46,952 nucleotides of DNA from Planctomycetota bacterium (GTDB lineage: Bacteria > Planctomycetota > Phycisphaerae > WQYP01): assembly GCA_021831565.1 (NCBI GenBank), contig JAKBMM010000017.1:1-46952 (forward strand), in the 5' to 3' direction. Below the pieces are notes generated by a model. That model ran no database searches. It was not told the DNA's origin and was given only the letters and a program-made list of their open reading frames with translations. Positions 32,877-40,954 of the stretch are shown here, one piece after another. The translations under genes were made by a program, and so were the position numbers. The number at the start of each line of letters is the position of its first letter. Position 1 is the stretch's first letter.

Positions 32877-34012
32877 AAGCCTTTACGGACTCGCAACGCG
32901 GCGACACGGCCGTGAGAAGAAGCGGCATAAATCGTCTTTCCATGCGGACCGGGTGCGAACTGGATAGCGCCCCGGAGCTTCGCCGCCGCCAGTACGGCGC
33001 CGTCGCCAAGGTTGATGAGCTTCAGATTGCCATGTACGGTGCTGACAAACAGCGTCGAGCCATTCGCACCGACGACCCGCCGCACGGATTTCACCGGCCC
33101 CCACAATCTGATCCCCGTTTTGGCCCTAAGGCAGAACAATCCTTTTCCACCCGTCACGATCAGCACCTTTTTTCCCCGCACAATCACGCGATGGTCCAGG
33201 CGGCCGGGAAGATACGCGATCCACGGCGAGAAACCCGTTGCGGGGTTCACGGCATAAAGTTTGTGATCGAGGCAGGGAACAAAAACCAGATCGTCGCCGG
33301 CGGATAAAGCCGCCGTAACGGGGCCGCCAAGCCTTCTTTTCCAACCATCGGTCCCATTCGCCGGAAGTCTTCCCCAGAGGAATCCTCTCCGGCTGGCGAA
33401 CACCAGCGTACCCTCGGCCAGTACGGGAGCGGACTGGAAGGAATCGTCTCCAGACCATTCAAACCAGTGGGTAAACAGGGGAAAGGTCGTGGAAAGAGCC
33501 ACAAAACGGTCATGAATTGCGCCGATCAGCAATCGTCCGTCGTAGAGGAGAGGATCGGCGCCGGGCGCGAATTTGAGCCGCGCCGAGCGAATCACCCGGC
33601 CGTTGTGTGTATGGATGATCATGACTTTACCCTGGGCGACAAGAAGAATGCGGTGTTTTCCATAAAGAACAGGGCGGAAGAAGGTCCCGGATCCGCCGGG
33701 CGCTTTACGCGTCCAGCGGATGGTTCCGGCGGAGGCGGTGATACAGACCAGGTAGTTTTTTGACGTAAGCACGTAAACCGCACCGCCCACGCGCCATAGG
33801 CGCAATACGCGATTGTGACCGGCCGGCGTTATTCCAATGGGAATCTGCCAGAGCGTGTTTAGACCGATCTGCCGGCCCTGCGCGCGTGGAAGCAACCGTT
33901 GCGCATAAGGCGCCGCGGCCCTGGCCGGCACGCCGGTCAAGCTCCCTACGAACAAAACCGACAAAATAGTCCATGTCGCCGCCGAACCAATGATGCCCTT
34001 ATCTTTTTTCAT
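32873..34012 (-). CDS. Exported PQQ-like beta-propeller repeat protein
   Basis: A 379-residue protein with a signal peptide (TWTILSVLFVGSLTGVPARA, about residues 13-32) and a chain of PQQ/WD-like blades. Each blade has a strand, a turn and an aromatic-glycine ending, for example VYVLTSKNYLVCITASAGTI and LVFVPCLDHKLYAVNPATGF. Seven or eight such blades are consistent with a complete propeller. No PQQ enzyme active site is seen, so it is a binding or scaffold protein of the periplasm. ATG 34012 has AGGAGATATCA immediately before it. The stop overlaps the purH start by four bases. A family specialised for envelope assembly (BamB-like) is possible but not shown. Confidence 0.8.
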   Translation of the reverse strand: MKKDKGIIGSAATWTILSVLFVGSLTGVPARAAAPYAQRLLPRAQGRQIGLNTLWQIPIGITPAGHNRVLRLWRVGGAVYVLTSKNYLVCITASAGTIRWTRKAPGGSGTFFRPVLYGKHRILLVAQGKVMIIHTHNGRVIRSARLKFAPGADPLLYDGRLLIGAIHDRFVALSTTFPLFTHWFEWSGDDSFQSAPVLAEGTLVFASRRGFLWGRLPANGTDGWKRRLGGPVTAALSAGDDLVFVPCLDHKLYAVNPATGFSPWIAYLPGRLDHRVIVRGKKVLIVTGGKGLFCLRAKTGIRLWGPVKSVRRVVGANGSTLFVSTVHGNLKLINLGDGAVLAAAKLRGAIQFAPGPHGKTIYAASSHGRVAALRVRKGL

Positions 34013-34197
34013 TGATATCTCCTGGCGACAAGGCGCCGACGAACCGGACAACGCGGGCGCATCATCGCATTGGAACATCCGGGCCGGCACTCATCAAACC
34101 ATTCGCCCGTCTCATCTTACTCCGGGCCACCACGGGGTCAACTTTATCCTCGGTTATATATACTTGGGGTATAGTACGAATAAGAGTTTGAGTGAAC

Positions 34198-35511
34198 ATG
34201 CCCAACGCTTCAAACACGGTTTCAGCCGGCCCCGCCGCGGTGGAAGTCAGAGGCGCTCACACGCCACGACCAGGACCAACCGCGATCCCACTCACGCCGC
34301 CGCAGGCGGGGGCCATTGGAGTAATCGCCGTGTGCGGCGATCCCGAGGCCGCGGAACGGGTCGTGGCGCGTATTTGCACGCAGAGTGATCCGAAGTTGCC
34401 GCCCATCGGCGGCGTACATCTTTGTAATTTTCACCACGGGAATCGCGTATTCGACCGCGGACTGCTGATTCGGCGAAACAGCGCCATGTTTGAACTGCAT
34501 CTGCACGGTGGAACCGCGGTGATCGATATGGCGTTGGCGGCGCTGGCGCAAGCCGGGGCGAACGTCACCAGGGAACCGCCCGGTGAACTTCCGGCGGCAT
34601 GCAATATTTGGGGGAACCAGGCCGGTCCAACGGTCCTTTTTCAGGAGTGCCTGCAGGCGATTTGCCTGGCTAATAGTTCATTCACTCTGGAGATCGCGGC
34701 GGGGCAATTGACCGGCGGCATTACCCGCTGGAGCACACTCTGGCTGGCCCGGCTGGAAAATACGGCCGTCGCCGCAGTGGACCTGTTGTGGAAAATTCAT
34801 ACCGAGTCGCAGTGGATTCTTAACGGCTGGCCGGAGGCCGTTTATTTGTGGCACAAACCGCGGATTGTCCTGTTCGGCCCGCCCAACGCCGGTAAATCGA
34901 CCCTGGCCAATGCGCTTTGCGGACGGTCGGCCAGCATCGTTAGTGACGCGCCCGGAACCACCCGCGATTGGGTGGACGCAACTTTTTTCCTTACCTGGGG
35001 GGACGTTTCGCTTGCCGCCACACTCGTTGATACGGCGGGAATCCGGGAAACTTCCGAAGCGATTGAATCGGAATCGATCGCCCGCGCCCACGAACAAATG
35101 GAGCGTGCCGATATACTCCTGGCGGTGGTGGATGGGGCCGCGCCGTTGGATCCGTCCGTGGAGGCACAACTCCATCGTGTTTTCACGGCGCCGAATGAGC
35201 ACTCGCCACGGCAGCCGCCGATGATTCTGGTGGTCAATAAAAGCGATCTACCGCAATGCCGGCGGCCCGCCGGAGCATGGGCGGCGGTGCGAACCGTCTC
35301 CGCCAGCGCCTTACAGGGCGAGGGGATCCCGGCGTTGCATCAGTCGATTCTTCAGGTGCTGGGCATCACCCGGATCGGTCCGGCAACACCGGTGGTCTGG
35401 ACGCGGCGCCAGCGAATGCTTCTGGAGAGTCTGATTTCGGCGGTGGATATTGCGGCCGCCCGCGAGTTTCTGCGCGCGCTGATCGGGGATGATTCCCGGC
35501 GTGTGAAATGA
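34198..35511 (+). CDS. mnmE: MnmE-like tRNA-modification GTPase, divergent
   Basis: A 437-residue protein with the MnmE architecture: an N-terminal tetrahydrofolate-binding domain (PPQAGAIGVIAV, MFELHLHGGTAVID), a helical domain, and an inserted GTPase domain. The GTPase motifs are G1 GPPNAGKS (227-234), a G2-like APGTTRDW, G3 DTAG (278-281) and G4 NKSD. MnmE with MnmG installs cmnm5U at the tRNA wobble position. The C-terminus ends REFLRALIGDDSRRVK and lacks the cysteine of the usual (F)CIGK end that is needed for chemistry. The N-terminal domain also lacks several typical residues. It may be a degenerate or repurposed paralogue. ATG 34198 or GTG 34192 could start it. Confidence 0.75.
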   Translation: MPNASNTVSAGPAAVEVRGAHTPRPGPTAIPLTPPQAGAIGVIAVCGDPEAAERVVARICTQSDPKLPPIGGVHLCNFHHGNRVFDRGLLIRRNSAMFELHLHGGTAVIDMALAALAQAGANVTREPPGELPAACNIWGNQAGPTVLFQECLQAICLANSSFTLEIAAGQLTGGITRWSTLWLARLENTAVAAVDLLWKIHTESQWILNGWPEAVYLWHKPRIVLFGPPNAGKSTLANALCGRSASIVSDAPGTTRDWVDATFFLTWGDVSLAATLVDTAGIRETSEAIESESIARAHEQMERADILLAVVDGAAPLDPSVEAQLHRVFTAPNEHSPRQPPMILVVNKSDLPQCRRPAGAWAAVRTVSASALQGEGIPALHQSILQVLGITRIGPATPVVWTRRQRMLLESLISAVDIAAAREFLRALIGDDSRRVK

Positions 35512-35642
35512 ATGAACGCCTGAAAAAAGGCGAGTCGGCCCCGACCGGCATGGACCCGAATCCACCGCCACCGGGAATGGCGATGATGGCGGGCGACCAA
35601 ATTATGTCGGGATGTTTTACCTGGAACATGATTTCGATCGAA

Positions 35643-36161
35643 TCAATGGTTTTTCTCGACGATTTCTTGTTCGGTCTTGCGGGTAATACTTTCCCGATAT
35701 GCCTGGTAACGCCGGTGAATATCCGGCCGGCTTAAGCCGAGGATCGCCGCGGCCAACAACGCCGCGTTTTTCGCACCCGCTTCGCCGATGGCCAGCGTAC
35801 CGACGGGTACTCCGCCCGGCATCTGCACGATGGACAGCAACGAATCCATGCCGCCCAGCGCCCGGCTTTGCACCGGTACGCCCAGCACCGGCAGCGTGGT
35901 CAGCGCGGCAATCATCCCCGGCAAGTGGGCGGCGCCACCGGCGCCGGCGATGATAACCTGGATCCCCCGCCCCGCCGCCTCCTGGGCATAACGGATCATT
36001 TTAAGCGGCGCGCGATGGGCGGATACAACCGCGATCTCATGGGGAATTTGAAGCTGGGCAAGCGTGTCCGCGGCATGTTGCAGCGTCGGCAAGTCGGATT
36101 TACTGCCCATCACAATACCGACCAGCGGCGCGACAAGTTCCGTCGATTTCGATTCAGCCAT
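35643..36161 (-). CDS. purE: 5-(carboxyamino)imidazole ribonucleotide mutase
   Basis: A 172-residue class I PurE, moving the carboxylate of N5-CAIR to give CAIR in purine synthesis. The signature [14 protein letters not shown], the catalytic SAHRAP with its histidine, and [11 protein letters not shown] are all present, as are [20 protein letters not shown] and [19 protein letters not shown] 36161 (MAESKS) is used; ATG 36170 is three codons upstream. On the minus strand a TATAAT-like box lies near 36255. No purK follows in the window. It converges on the mnmE-like gene, with 131 bases between them. Confidence 0.94.
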   Translation of the reverse strand: MAESKSTELVAPLVGIVMGSKSDLPTLQHAADTLAQLQIPHEIAVVSAHRAPLKMIRYAQEAAGRGIQVIIAGAGGAAHLPGMIAALTTLPVLGVPVQSRALGGMDSLLSIVQMPGGVPVGTLAIGEAGAKNAALLAAAILGLSRPDIHRRYQAYRESITRKTEQEIVEKNH

Positions 36162-36320
36162 TATTCGCATCCGCCGGCGCGTTCATCCGTGCCCCGATAT
36201 TCCACACTGTTTGCCGCCTGATCGCTTCCGGGCAACAGAAGGCTTCGGCAAGAGACATGATTATAACGGAGGGCGGCGCATCCGCACCACCAGGAGGCTG
36301 GTTGAAAGCGAACCACGAAT

Positions 36321-36812
36321 TTACGGCCGCGGCCCGCGGCCGCGAATGCGGATGCCGGGCCGGCTTTTTTCCATGGCGGCGGTCGCCGCGGCCAGTTGAG
36401 CCAGTTGTTCGGATGTCGCGCTCTTCTGGATCGCTTCAAAAAGTTCACGTTCCTCCCAGCGAATGTGATCGTGCAGCCGCCGGCCAAGTTCTCCGCACCA
36501 CGTGGCGCCCATGTCGGGACCGTCCGGTTGCGCGGCGGCGACCAGCGCGCGGATGGCGCGGTGCTCCCGCCCCAACCGCGCGCTCCAGGCCGGTGTCATC
36601 AGCGGGATCAAAAGTCGCTCTTCTTCGTCAAAATGGGCCTCTATTTCCGCCTTCCAGGCCGCCAGCATATCCTTTTTCGCCTGGATACGGGCGGAAGCGC
36701 CGGCCGCGGCCGCCTGCGAAAGCTGCCGCGCCCGCGTCAATCCCAGAAAATGGTCGCGGGAAAAAGGCTGCAGGCTCACGTGCCTTTTCAAGGGTGGATA
36801 ACGATGGTCCAT
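36321..36812 (-). CDS. Hemerythrin HHE-domain protein
   Basis: A 163-residue four-helix protein of the hemerythrin HHE class, which binds a di-iron centre and senses or carries oxygen or nitric oxide. The histidine and glutamate ligands lie in SRDHFLGLTRA, EAHFDEEERLLIP, REHRAIRALV and LHDHIRWEERELFE, in the family order. There is no signal peptide. It is divergently transcribed from the RIC di-iron gene, suggesting shared control from the 36813-36953 region. The C-terminus is arginine-rich and unconserved. Confidence 0.85.
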   Translation of the reverse strand: MDHRYPPLKRHVSLQPFSRDHFLGLTRARQLSQAAAAGASARIQAKKDMLAAWKAEIEAHFDEEERLLIPLMTPAWSARLGREHRAIRALVAAAQPDGPDMGATWCGELGRRLHDHIRWEERELFEAIQKSATSEQLAQLAAATAAMEKSRPGIRIRGRGPRP

Positions 36813-36868
36813 CGGCGGCGTCTCCTTCCAGCAGATGATACCAAATCCATAATTAAGATAAAAAAGTC

Positions 36869-36898
36869 TTGAAGTCTTCTTTTGGGGGAGGCTATAAT
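36869..36898 (+). promoter_or_regulatory. Candidate promoter of the RIC gene
   Basis: TTGAAG (36869-36874) and TATAAT (36893-36898) are spaced by 18 bases, 55 bases before the ATG. The surrounding AAGATAAAAAAGTCTT has short AAGA/TCTT symmetry that could bind a regulator, but it matches no consensus I can name. Confidence 0.45.
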
Positions 36899-36953
36899 CA
36901 GGATAGTCAGACCAGGTCCCTGTACGGACCGCTTATATAAAGGAGACGCTCTG

Positions 36954-37667
36954 ATGACCACAAACATCGCCACCCTGGATATCGACAGCACCGTGTCCGA
37001 ATGGGTTATTCGGAAACCCTCGCATGCCCGCGTATTCGAGAAATACGCCATTGATTACTGCTGCGGCGGCAAGAAAACACTGCGCGCGGCCTGCGCGAAA
37101 AATCAAATCGATCCGCGGGAAGTATTGCGGGAGTTGCAAATCCGAGAAGAAGTTTCCGCCGGCCCGGATGATAAGGACTGGAGCCGGGCCACCTTGTCTC
37201 AACTGGCGGATCACATTGAACAGACCCACCACGCCTGGTTGAAGCGCGAGTTGCCGCGGCTGCGGGTGCTGGTGGAAAAAGTCAATCACGCCCACGGTGC
37301 CCGGCATCGCCAGTTGGAGGAACTCCAGGCGGTTTTCCTCCGTTTCGCCGCGGAAATGGGCGCGCACATGCAAAAAGAGGAACAGATTCTCTTTCCGCTG
37401 ATTCGCCGGCGGGAAGCGGGCGCGGCGGGAGGAATGCCTCTTGAGCAACCGATTGCGATGATGGAGCATGAGCACGACGAGCACGCCCGTTCCCTGGCGA
37501 AAATCCGCGAATTAACGGGCAATTTCACACCGCCGGCGGACGCCTGCAACACTTTTCGCGCCATGCTCGACACCCTGCGCGAACTGGACGCCGACATCCG
37601 TCCGCACATTCACAAGGAAAACAACATTCTGTTTCCGCGGGCGATGGCCGCGGCCAGGAGCGAATAG
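36954..37667 (+). CDS. Iron-sulfur cluster repair di-iron protein (RIC/ScdA/YtfE)
   Basis: A 237-residue RIC protein that repairs iron-sulfur clusters damaged by nitric oxide or peroxide. The N-terminal ScdA domain shows VSEWVIRKPSHARVFEKYAI, then DYCCGG with C36-C37. The following hemerythrin domain carries the iron-ligand histidines in EQTHHAWLKRELPRL, GAHMQKEEQILFPLI, MEHEHDEHARSL and RPHIHKENNILFPR. The start ATG has AAGGAG nine bases upstream. A cupin gene follows in the same orientation 47 bases downstream, and a second hemerythrin gene is divergent upstream. This group looks like a nitrosative or oxidative stress module. Confidence 0.92.
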   Translation: MTTNIATLDIDSTVSEWVIRKPSHARVFEKYAIDYCCGGKKTLRAACAKNQIDPREVLRELQIREEVSAGPDDKDWSRATLSQLADHIEQTHHAWLKRELPRLRVLVEKVNHAHGARHRQLEELQAVFLRFAAEMGAHMQKEEQILFPLIRRREAGAAGGMPLEQPIAMMEHEHDEHARSLAKIRELTGNFTPPADACNTFRAMLDTLRELDADIRPHIHKENNILFPRAMAAARSE

Positions 37668-37714
37668 ATCCTGTTATTATATCCACGGTGGTAAATCACC
37701 GAAGGAGGTGCGTG

Positions 37715-38104
37715 ATGTCCGCGGAATCGTCCGCCCGTCTGCGAGAGCCGCCGGAGCAACGCTTCGCCGGTCCTGTTCACCTGATCGATCTGCGTAAGGC
37801 GGGCAAACGCCTGCTGGCGGAGCCGCCGCATCCCACCCAGGGGCACCGGCAGATCACCCTGTATCGCCACGGTGCGGCGACGCTGGCGTTATTTCATTTT
37901 GGTCCGGGCGGCCGCCTGATGAATCATCGCGCCAATGCCGTGGTAAACGTGCACGTGATGACGGGACAGGTGAACGTACAAACCCCGCAAGGTACACACC
38001 GCGTGGAAGCGGGCCAGATGCTGGTTCTGGCGCCGAACGTCCCGCACGACGTGCAAGCGGTCAAAACCAGTCGCCTGTTGCTGACCGTCTGCCTGAAGCC
38101 GTAG
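37715..38104 (+). CDS. Small cupin-domain protein
   Basis: A 129-residue single-domain cupin. The two cupin motifs are visible as GGRLMNHRANAVVNVHVMTG with metal-ligand histidines, and VLAPNVPHDVQAV with the second-motif histidine. Function is open: small cupins serve as metal-dependent enzymes or sensors. A very strong GAAGGAGG site precedes the ATG. It follows the RIC gene closely and is likely co-transcribed, so a role in stress sensing or metal handling is plausible. Confidence 0.85.
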   Translation: MSAESSARLREPPEQRFAGPVHLIDLRKAGKRLLAEPPHPTQGHRQITLYRHGAATLALFHFGPGGRLMNHRANAVVNVHVMTGQVNVQTPQGTHRVEAGQMLVLAPNVPHDVQAVKTSRLLLTVCLKP

Positions 38105-38211
38105 GCGCTGGGAGAAGCCCGATGGGCTCCCGCCGGCCATGGGGCTTGGATGGGCCGACGCCTTTCTGTGGCGATGGCGAATTTCATAATTCCAAGTAAA
38201 ATGCGCCGATT

Positions 38212-39384
38212 ATGGCCACGTTAACGTACCGAACGGCCGGCGAATCGCATGGACCGGCGCTGCTCAGCCTCATCGAAGGATTGCCCGCGGGTTTGGCGTT
38301 GGATGTCGATTTCATCAACGCCGAGTTGTGCCGCCGGCAGGGCGGATATGGTCGTGGCGGCAGGCAGCGCCTCGAAACTGACCACGTGAGCTTTCTTTCC
38401 GGCGTGCGGCGGGGAAAAACGATCGGGTCGCCCCTGGTAGCGCAGATTGCCAATAAAGACAGCCGCCTCGATGAAACCCCGGCCCTGGTTAAGCCGCGGC
38501 CCGGACATGCCGATCTTGCCGGTGCGGTGAAATGGCTTACCACCGATTGCCGCGAAACCCTCGAACGGGCCAGCGCCCGCGAAACCGCCAATCGGGTCGC
38601 GGTGGGCGCCATCGCGCGTTGCCTGCTCAACCAGTTCCAGATATCCGTCGTCGGATTTGTCGTGCGGATCGGTTCGTCCGAGGCCGCCATGATTCCGGAC
38701 GAGCCGGCCGATCGGTTGCGTTCGCTCTCCGCCGCCAGCGAAGTATATTGCCCCGATCCCGCCGCGTCCGCCCGCATGATCGAGTTGATTAAGGCGGCCA
38801 AAGTGCAGGGCGACACGCTGGGTGGAATCGTGGAAACACGCGTGGAAGGCTGCCCCATCGGTCTGGGAAGCTGCGCCCACTGGGACTGGAAACTCGACAG
38901 CCGCCTTGCCGCCGAAGTAATGGGCATTCAGGCGATCAAGGGTGTGGAGATCGGCCTGGGGTTCCGCATGGCTCAATTGCCCGGTTCACTGGTGCACGAT
39001 CCCATTGCTTATGATCCCGGCCGGCGCCACACACCCAGTCTGGGTTTTGTCCGCGCGACCAACAACGCCGGCGGCCTGGAGGGCGGCATGACCAACGGCC
39101 AGCCGGTGGTGATTCGCGCGGCCATGAAGCCCATCAGCACGTTGCTCAAAAAGCCGATGCCCAGCGTGGATTTGACCAGCAAAAGGGCGGACAAAGCCGA
39201 TTACGAGCGCAGCGACGTTTGCGCTGTGCCCGCCGCGTCCGTGGTGGTGGAAAATGTCGTCGCGTTTGAAATCGCCCGCGCCATGGTGGAAAAATTCGGC
39301 GGCGACTCGCTGGATGAAATGCGCACGAATTACCGCAATTACCTCGCCGCGGCCCAAAAACTCGGCGAGGCCGGCGGACCGTAA
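38212..39384 (+). CDS. aroC: Chorismate synthase
   Basis: A 390-residue enzyme producing chorismate from EPSP with reduced FMN, the last step of the shikimate pathway. Family stretches are RTAGESHGPALLSLIEGLP (normally GxSHG), RRQGGYGRGGRQRLETD, FLSGVRRGKTIGSP, and RPGHADLAGAVKW. The late VDLTSKRADKADYERSD region and AVPAASVVVENVVAFEIA are also present. There is no Shine-Dalgarno; TAAAAT lies nine bases before the ATG, suggesting a leaderless transcript. It converges on hemQ. Confidence 0.95.
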   Translation: MATLTYRTAGESHGPALLSLIEGLPAGLALDVDFINAELCRRQGGYGRGGRQRLETDHVSFLSGVRRGKTIGSPLVAQIANKDSRLDETPALVKPRPGHADLAGAVKWLTTDCRETLERASARETANRVAVGAIARCLLNQFQISVVGFVVRIGSSEAAMIPDEPADRLRSLSAASEVYCPDPAASARMIELIKAAKVQGDTLGGIVETRVEGCPIGLGSCAHWDWKLDSRLAAEVMGIQAIKGVEIGLGFRMAQLPGSLVHDPIAYDPGRRHTPSLGFVRATNNAGGLEGGMTNGQPVVIRAAMKPISTLLKKPMPSVDLTSKRADKADYERSDVCAVPAASVVVENVVAFEIARAMVEKFGGDSLDEMRTNYRNYLAAAQKLGEAGGP

Positions 39385-39461
39385 AATATTCCCGGAAGGA
39401 CCACGCGCTTGTGCGGCGGGGCACGGAGTTCGTCTTTTCTCAAAAGGTTTCAGGCGCCGCA

Positions 39462-40298
39462 TCAAGCCGGAGGGGTCACATCCGCCAACTGCCCGATCAG
39501 TTCCTCTATCGGCGTTTGCACACAGGTGAAAATGGGAGTGTCGCGCAGGGTAAACCGGCTGCCTTCCGTTTCGCGCAGCTCCTGCACCAGGTCCAGAAAA
39601 TCGTCCGGCTTGTCGGTTTCAAACGCCACCACGAATTCCTGGTCGTCGATGCCGAAACTGTATGTGGTGTTGAGCTTCACCGAAGGATATTTGTTTCCCA
39701 CCGCGATGTGCTCGTCCATGATGCCTTGGCGCGTCGATCGACTCAGCAGGTACCAGTCCCGTGTTTTAACGAACGGGTAAACGAACAGATATTTCTTCTT
39801 GCCCGGTACAATCAGCAACCGCGCGTTGTCATGCGCCGGATCAATTTTGTCCACGTATGTGCTGCGTTTGCTCTGGGCCAGGAAACAGTGCGGCGAAGTC
39901 AGCCAACCCGCCAGCGGCAACCGGTTCAGCGCGGCGGAGAACCGTTGAATTTCCTCCAATTCAAAGCTGATTTTCCAGAACATCCAGTCCACGTCGGGGC
40001 GCGTACCGACGCAGCTATAACTCAGCAGCAACATTTTGCGTACGTCGTTCTGACGCACCAGTTGAACCAGATCCGCCAATGCTTCGCCTTGCTGCCGGCG
40101 CGGCAGCCGGCGGAATTCGGGTGAAAGCTTGTGGAACGAGAAAGAAACGAACTGTCGCCGGATACCCGCCGGATGTGACGCGGCGCCAGCCGGCGCTGGG
40201 GCGGGCCGCTGGTCTCCCGCCGATGAAGAAGAGCCGGGAGGCGATACCCCGGCGGACGTTGGCGCGGGAGTTGGGGGTGTTGCCGGAACGTGGGCCAT
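39462..40298 (-). CDS. hemQ: Chlorite dismutase-family heme protein (HemQ, coproheme decarboxylase)
   Basis: A 278-residue chlorite-dismutase-fold protein. Such non-dismutating members convert coproheme to heme b in the coproporphyrin-dependent pathway. The conserved YPFVKTRDWYLLS holds the catalytic tyrosine region, and HIAVGNKYPSVKLNTTYSFG, with its heme-side histidine and the following IDDQEFVVAFETD, is diagnostic. The first 45 residues are proline-, alanine- and serine-rich and probably disordered, an extension absent from standard HemQ. The start may therefore be further downstream, but the ATG has GGAG seven bases upstream. No other heme genes are in the window. Confidence 0.87.
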   Translation of the reverse strand: MAHVPATPPTPAPTSAGVSPPGSSSSAGDQRPAPAPAGAASHPAGIRRQFVSFSFHKLSPEFRRLPRRQQGEALADLVQLVRQNDVRKMLLLSYSCVGTRPDVDWMFWKISFELEEIQRFSAALNRLPLAGWLTSPHCFLAQSKRSTYVDKIDPAHDNARLLIVPGKKKYLFVYPFVKTRDWYLLSRSTRQGIMDEHIAVGNKYPSVKLNTTYSFGIDDQEFVVAFETDKPDDFLDLVQELRETEGSRFTLRDTPIFTCVQTPIEELIGQLADVTPPA

Positions 40299-40403
40299 GA
40301 TGCAGCTCCGTTAAAAGGGACGCGGCCGCGCGGGCGGGGAACGTCTCCCACCGGCGGCAATTTTATTCTCTCTCCAGCGGCCCTTCCTGTAAAATGGCGG
40401 CCT

Positions 40404-40676
40404 ATGACGTCTGCCCCCCCTCAACCCAATCGTCCGGACGCCCCTGGCGCCCCAACCCCCAGTCCGCCCGCCGCACCGCGTGTGATTCGCCGGCTGGTGC
40501 TTCTGATATTTTTGGCCATAGCCCTCTTGGCCATCGGTGTGATCAACCAAAAAGTTGGAACAGGAATCCAACCCATATCGCCGCGGCGGGTACATTCCAG
40601 CAGGAAAATCCCACATCCCCACAAGGGGCATGGTTTTTATAGTCCACGTCGCCGGGGTTCAGATAAAGCGAAGTAG
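40404..40676 (+). CDS. Small single-pass membrane protein, hypothetical
   Basis: A 90-residue frame with a proline-rich N-terminus, one hydrophobic helix (LVLLIFLAIALLAIGVI, about residues 32-48) and a basic tail. It is unrecognised. Support for a real gene comes from TAAAAT eight bases before the ATG, the same spacing seen at aroC, thiL, cca and the giant coiled-coil gene. The last part overlaps an antisense frame at 40637-40840. Confidence 0.4.
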   Translation: MTSAPPQPNRPDAPGAPTPSPPAAPRVIRRLVLLIFLAIALLAIGVINQKVGTGIQPISPRRVHSSRKIPHPHKGHGFYSPRRRGSDKAK

Positions 40677-40840
40677 ATGCCGGCCATGCCGACGCATAAC
40701 GCGGCGCCGTCTCCACAGGGCATCCTCCAAGTTTTGCCGCAATCCTGATGGATCGCCGCTTGACATGGCACCGCCGGCGACGTGGAAACGCCCAGTACAA
40801 GTCCCAAGATTACAACAAGGGTCAATATCGCTTTCATCAT
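40637..40840 (-). CDS. Possible small exported protein
   Basis: A 67-residue frame beginning MMKAILTLVVILGLVLGVST, a convincing signal-peptide-like start, with four cysteines in the remaining 40 residues. No ribosome site is apparent, and it overlaps the end of the frame at 40404-40676. It is reported only because of the signal-like N-terminus. Confidence 0.25.
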   Translation of the reverse strand: MMKAILTLVVILGLVLGVSTSPAVPCQAAIHQDCGKTWRMPCGDGAALCVGMAGIYFALSEPRRRGL

Positions 40841-40954
40841 TTATTTAACGTCTGTCGAAGGCGAAAAAAGTTCCCGAGGTTTCCCCCGATTTTTGCCGAT
40901 TGTTAGGGATCGGTTTATGAGCACGGACTGAAAATACTCGGATTTCCCCGTACA

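Noticed and set aside
35508-35735. A 75-codon frame overlapping the end of the MnmE-like gene
   Set aside because: It runs into purE on the opposite strand and shows no conserved or compositional features, although its start overlaps the GTPase stop.
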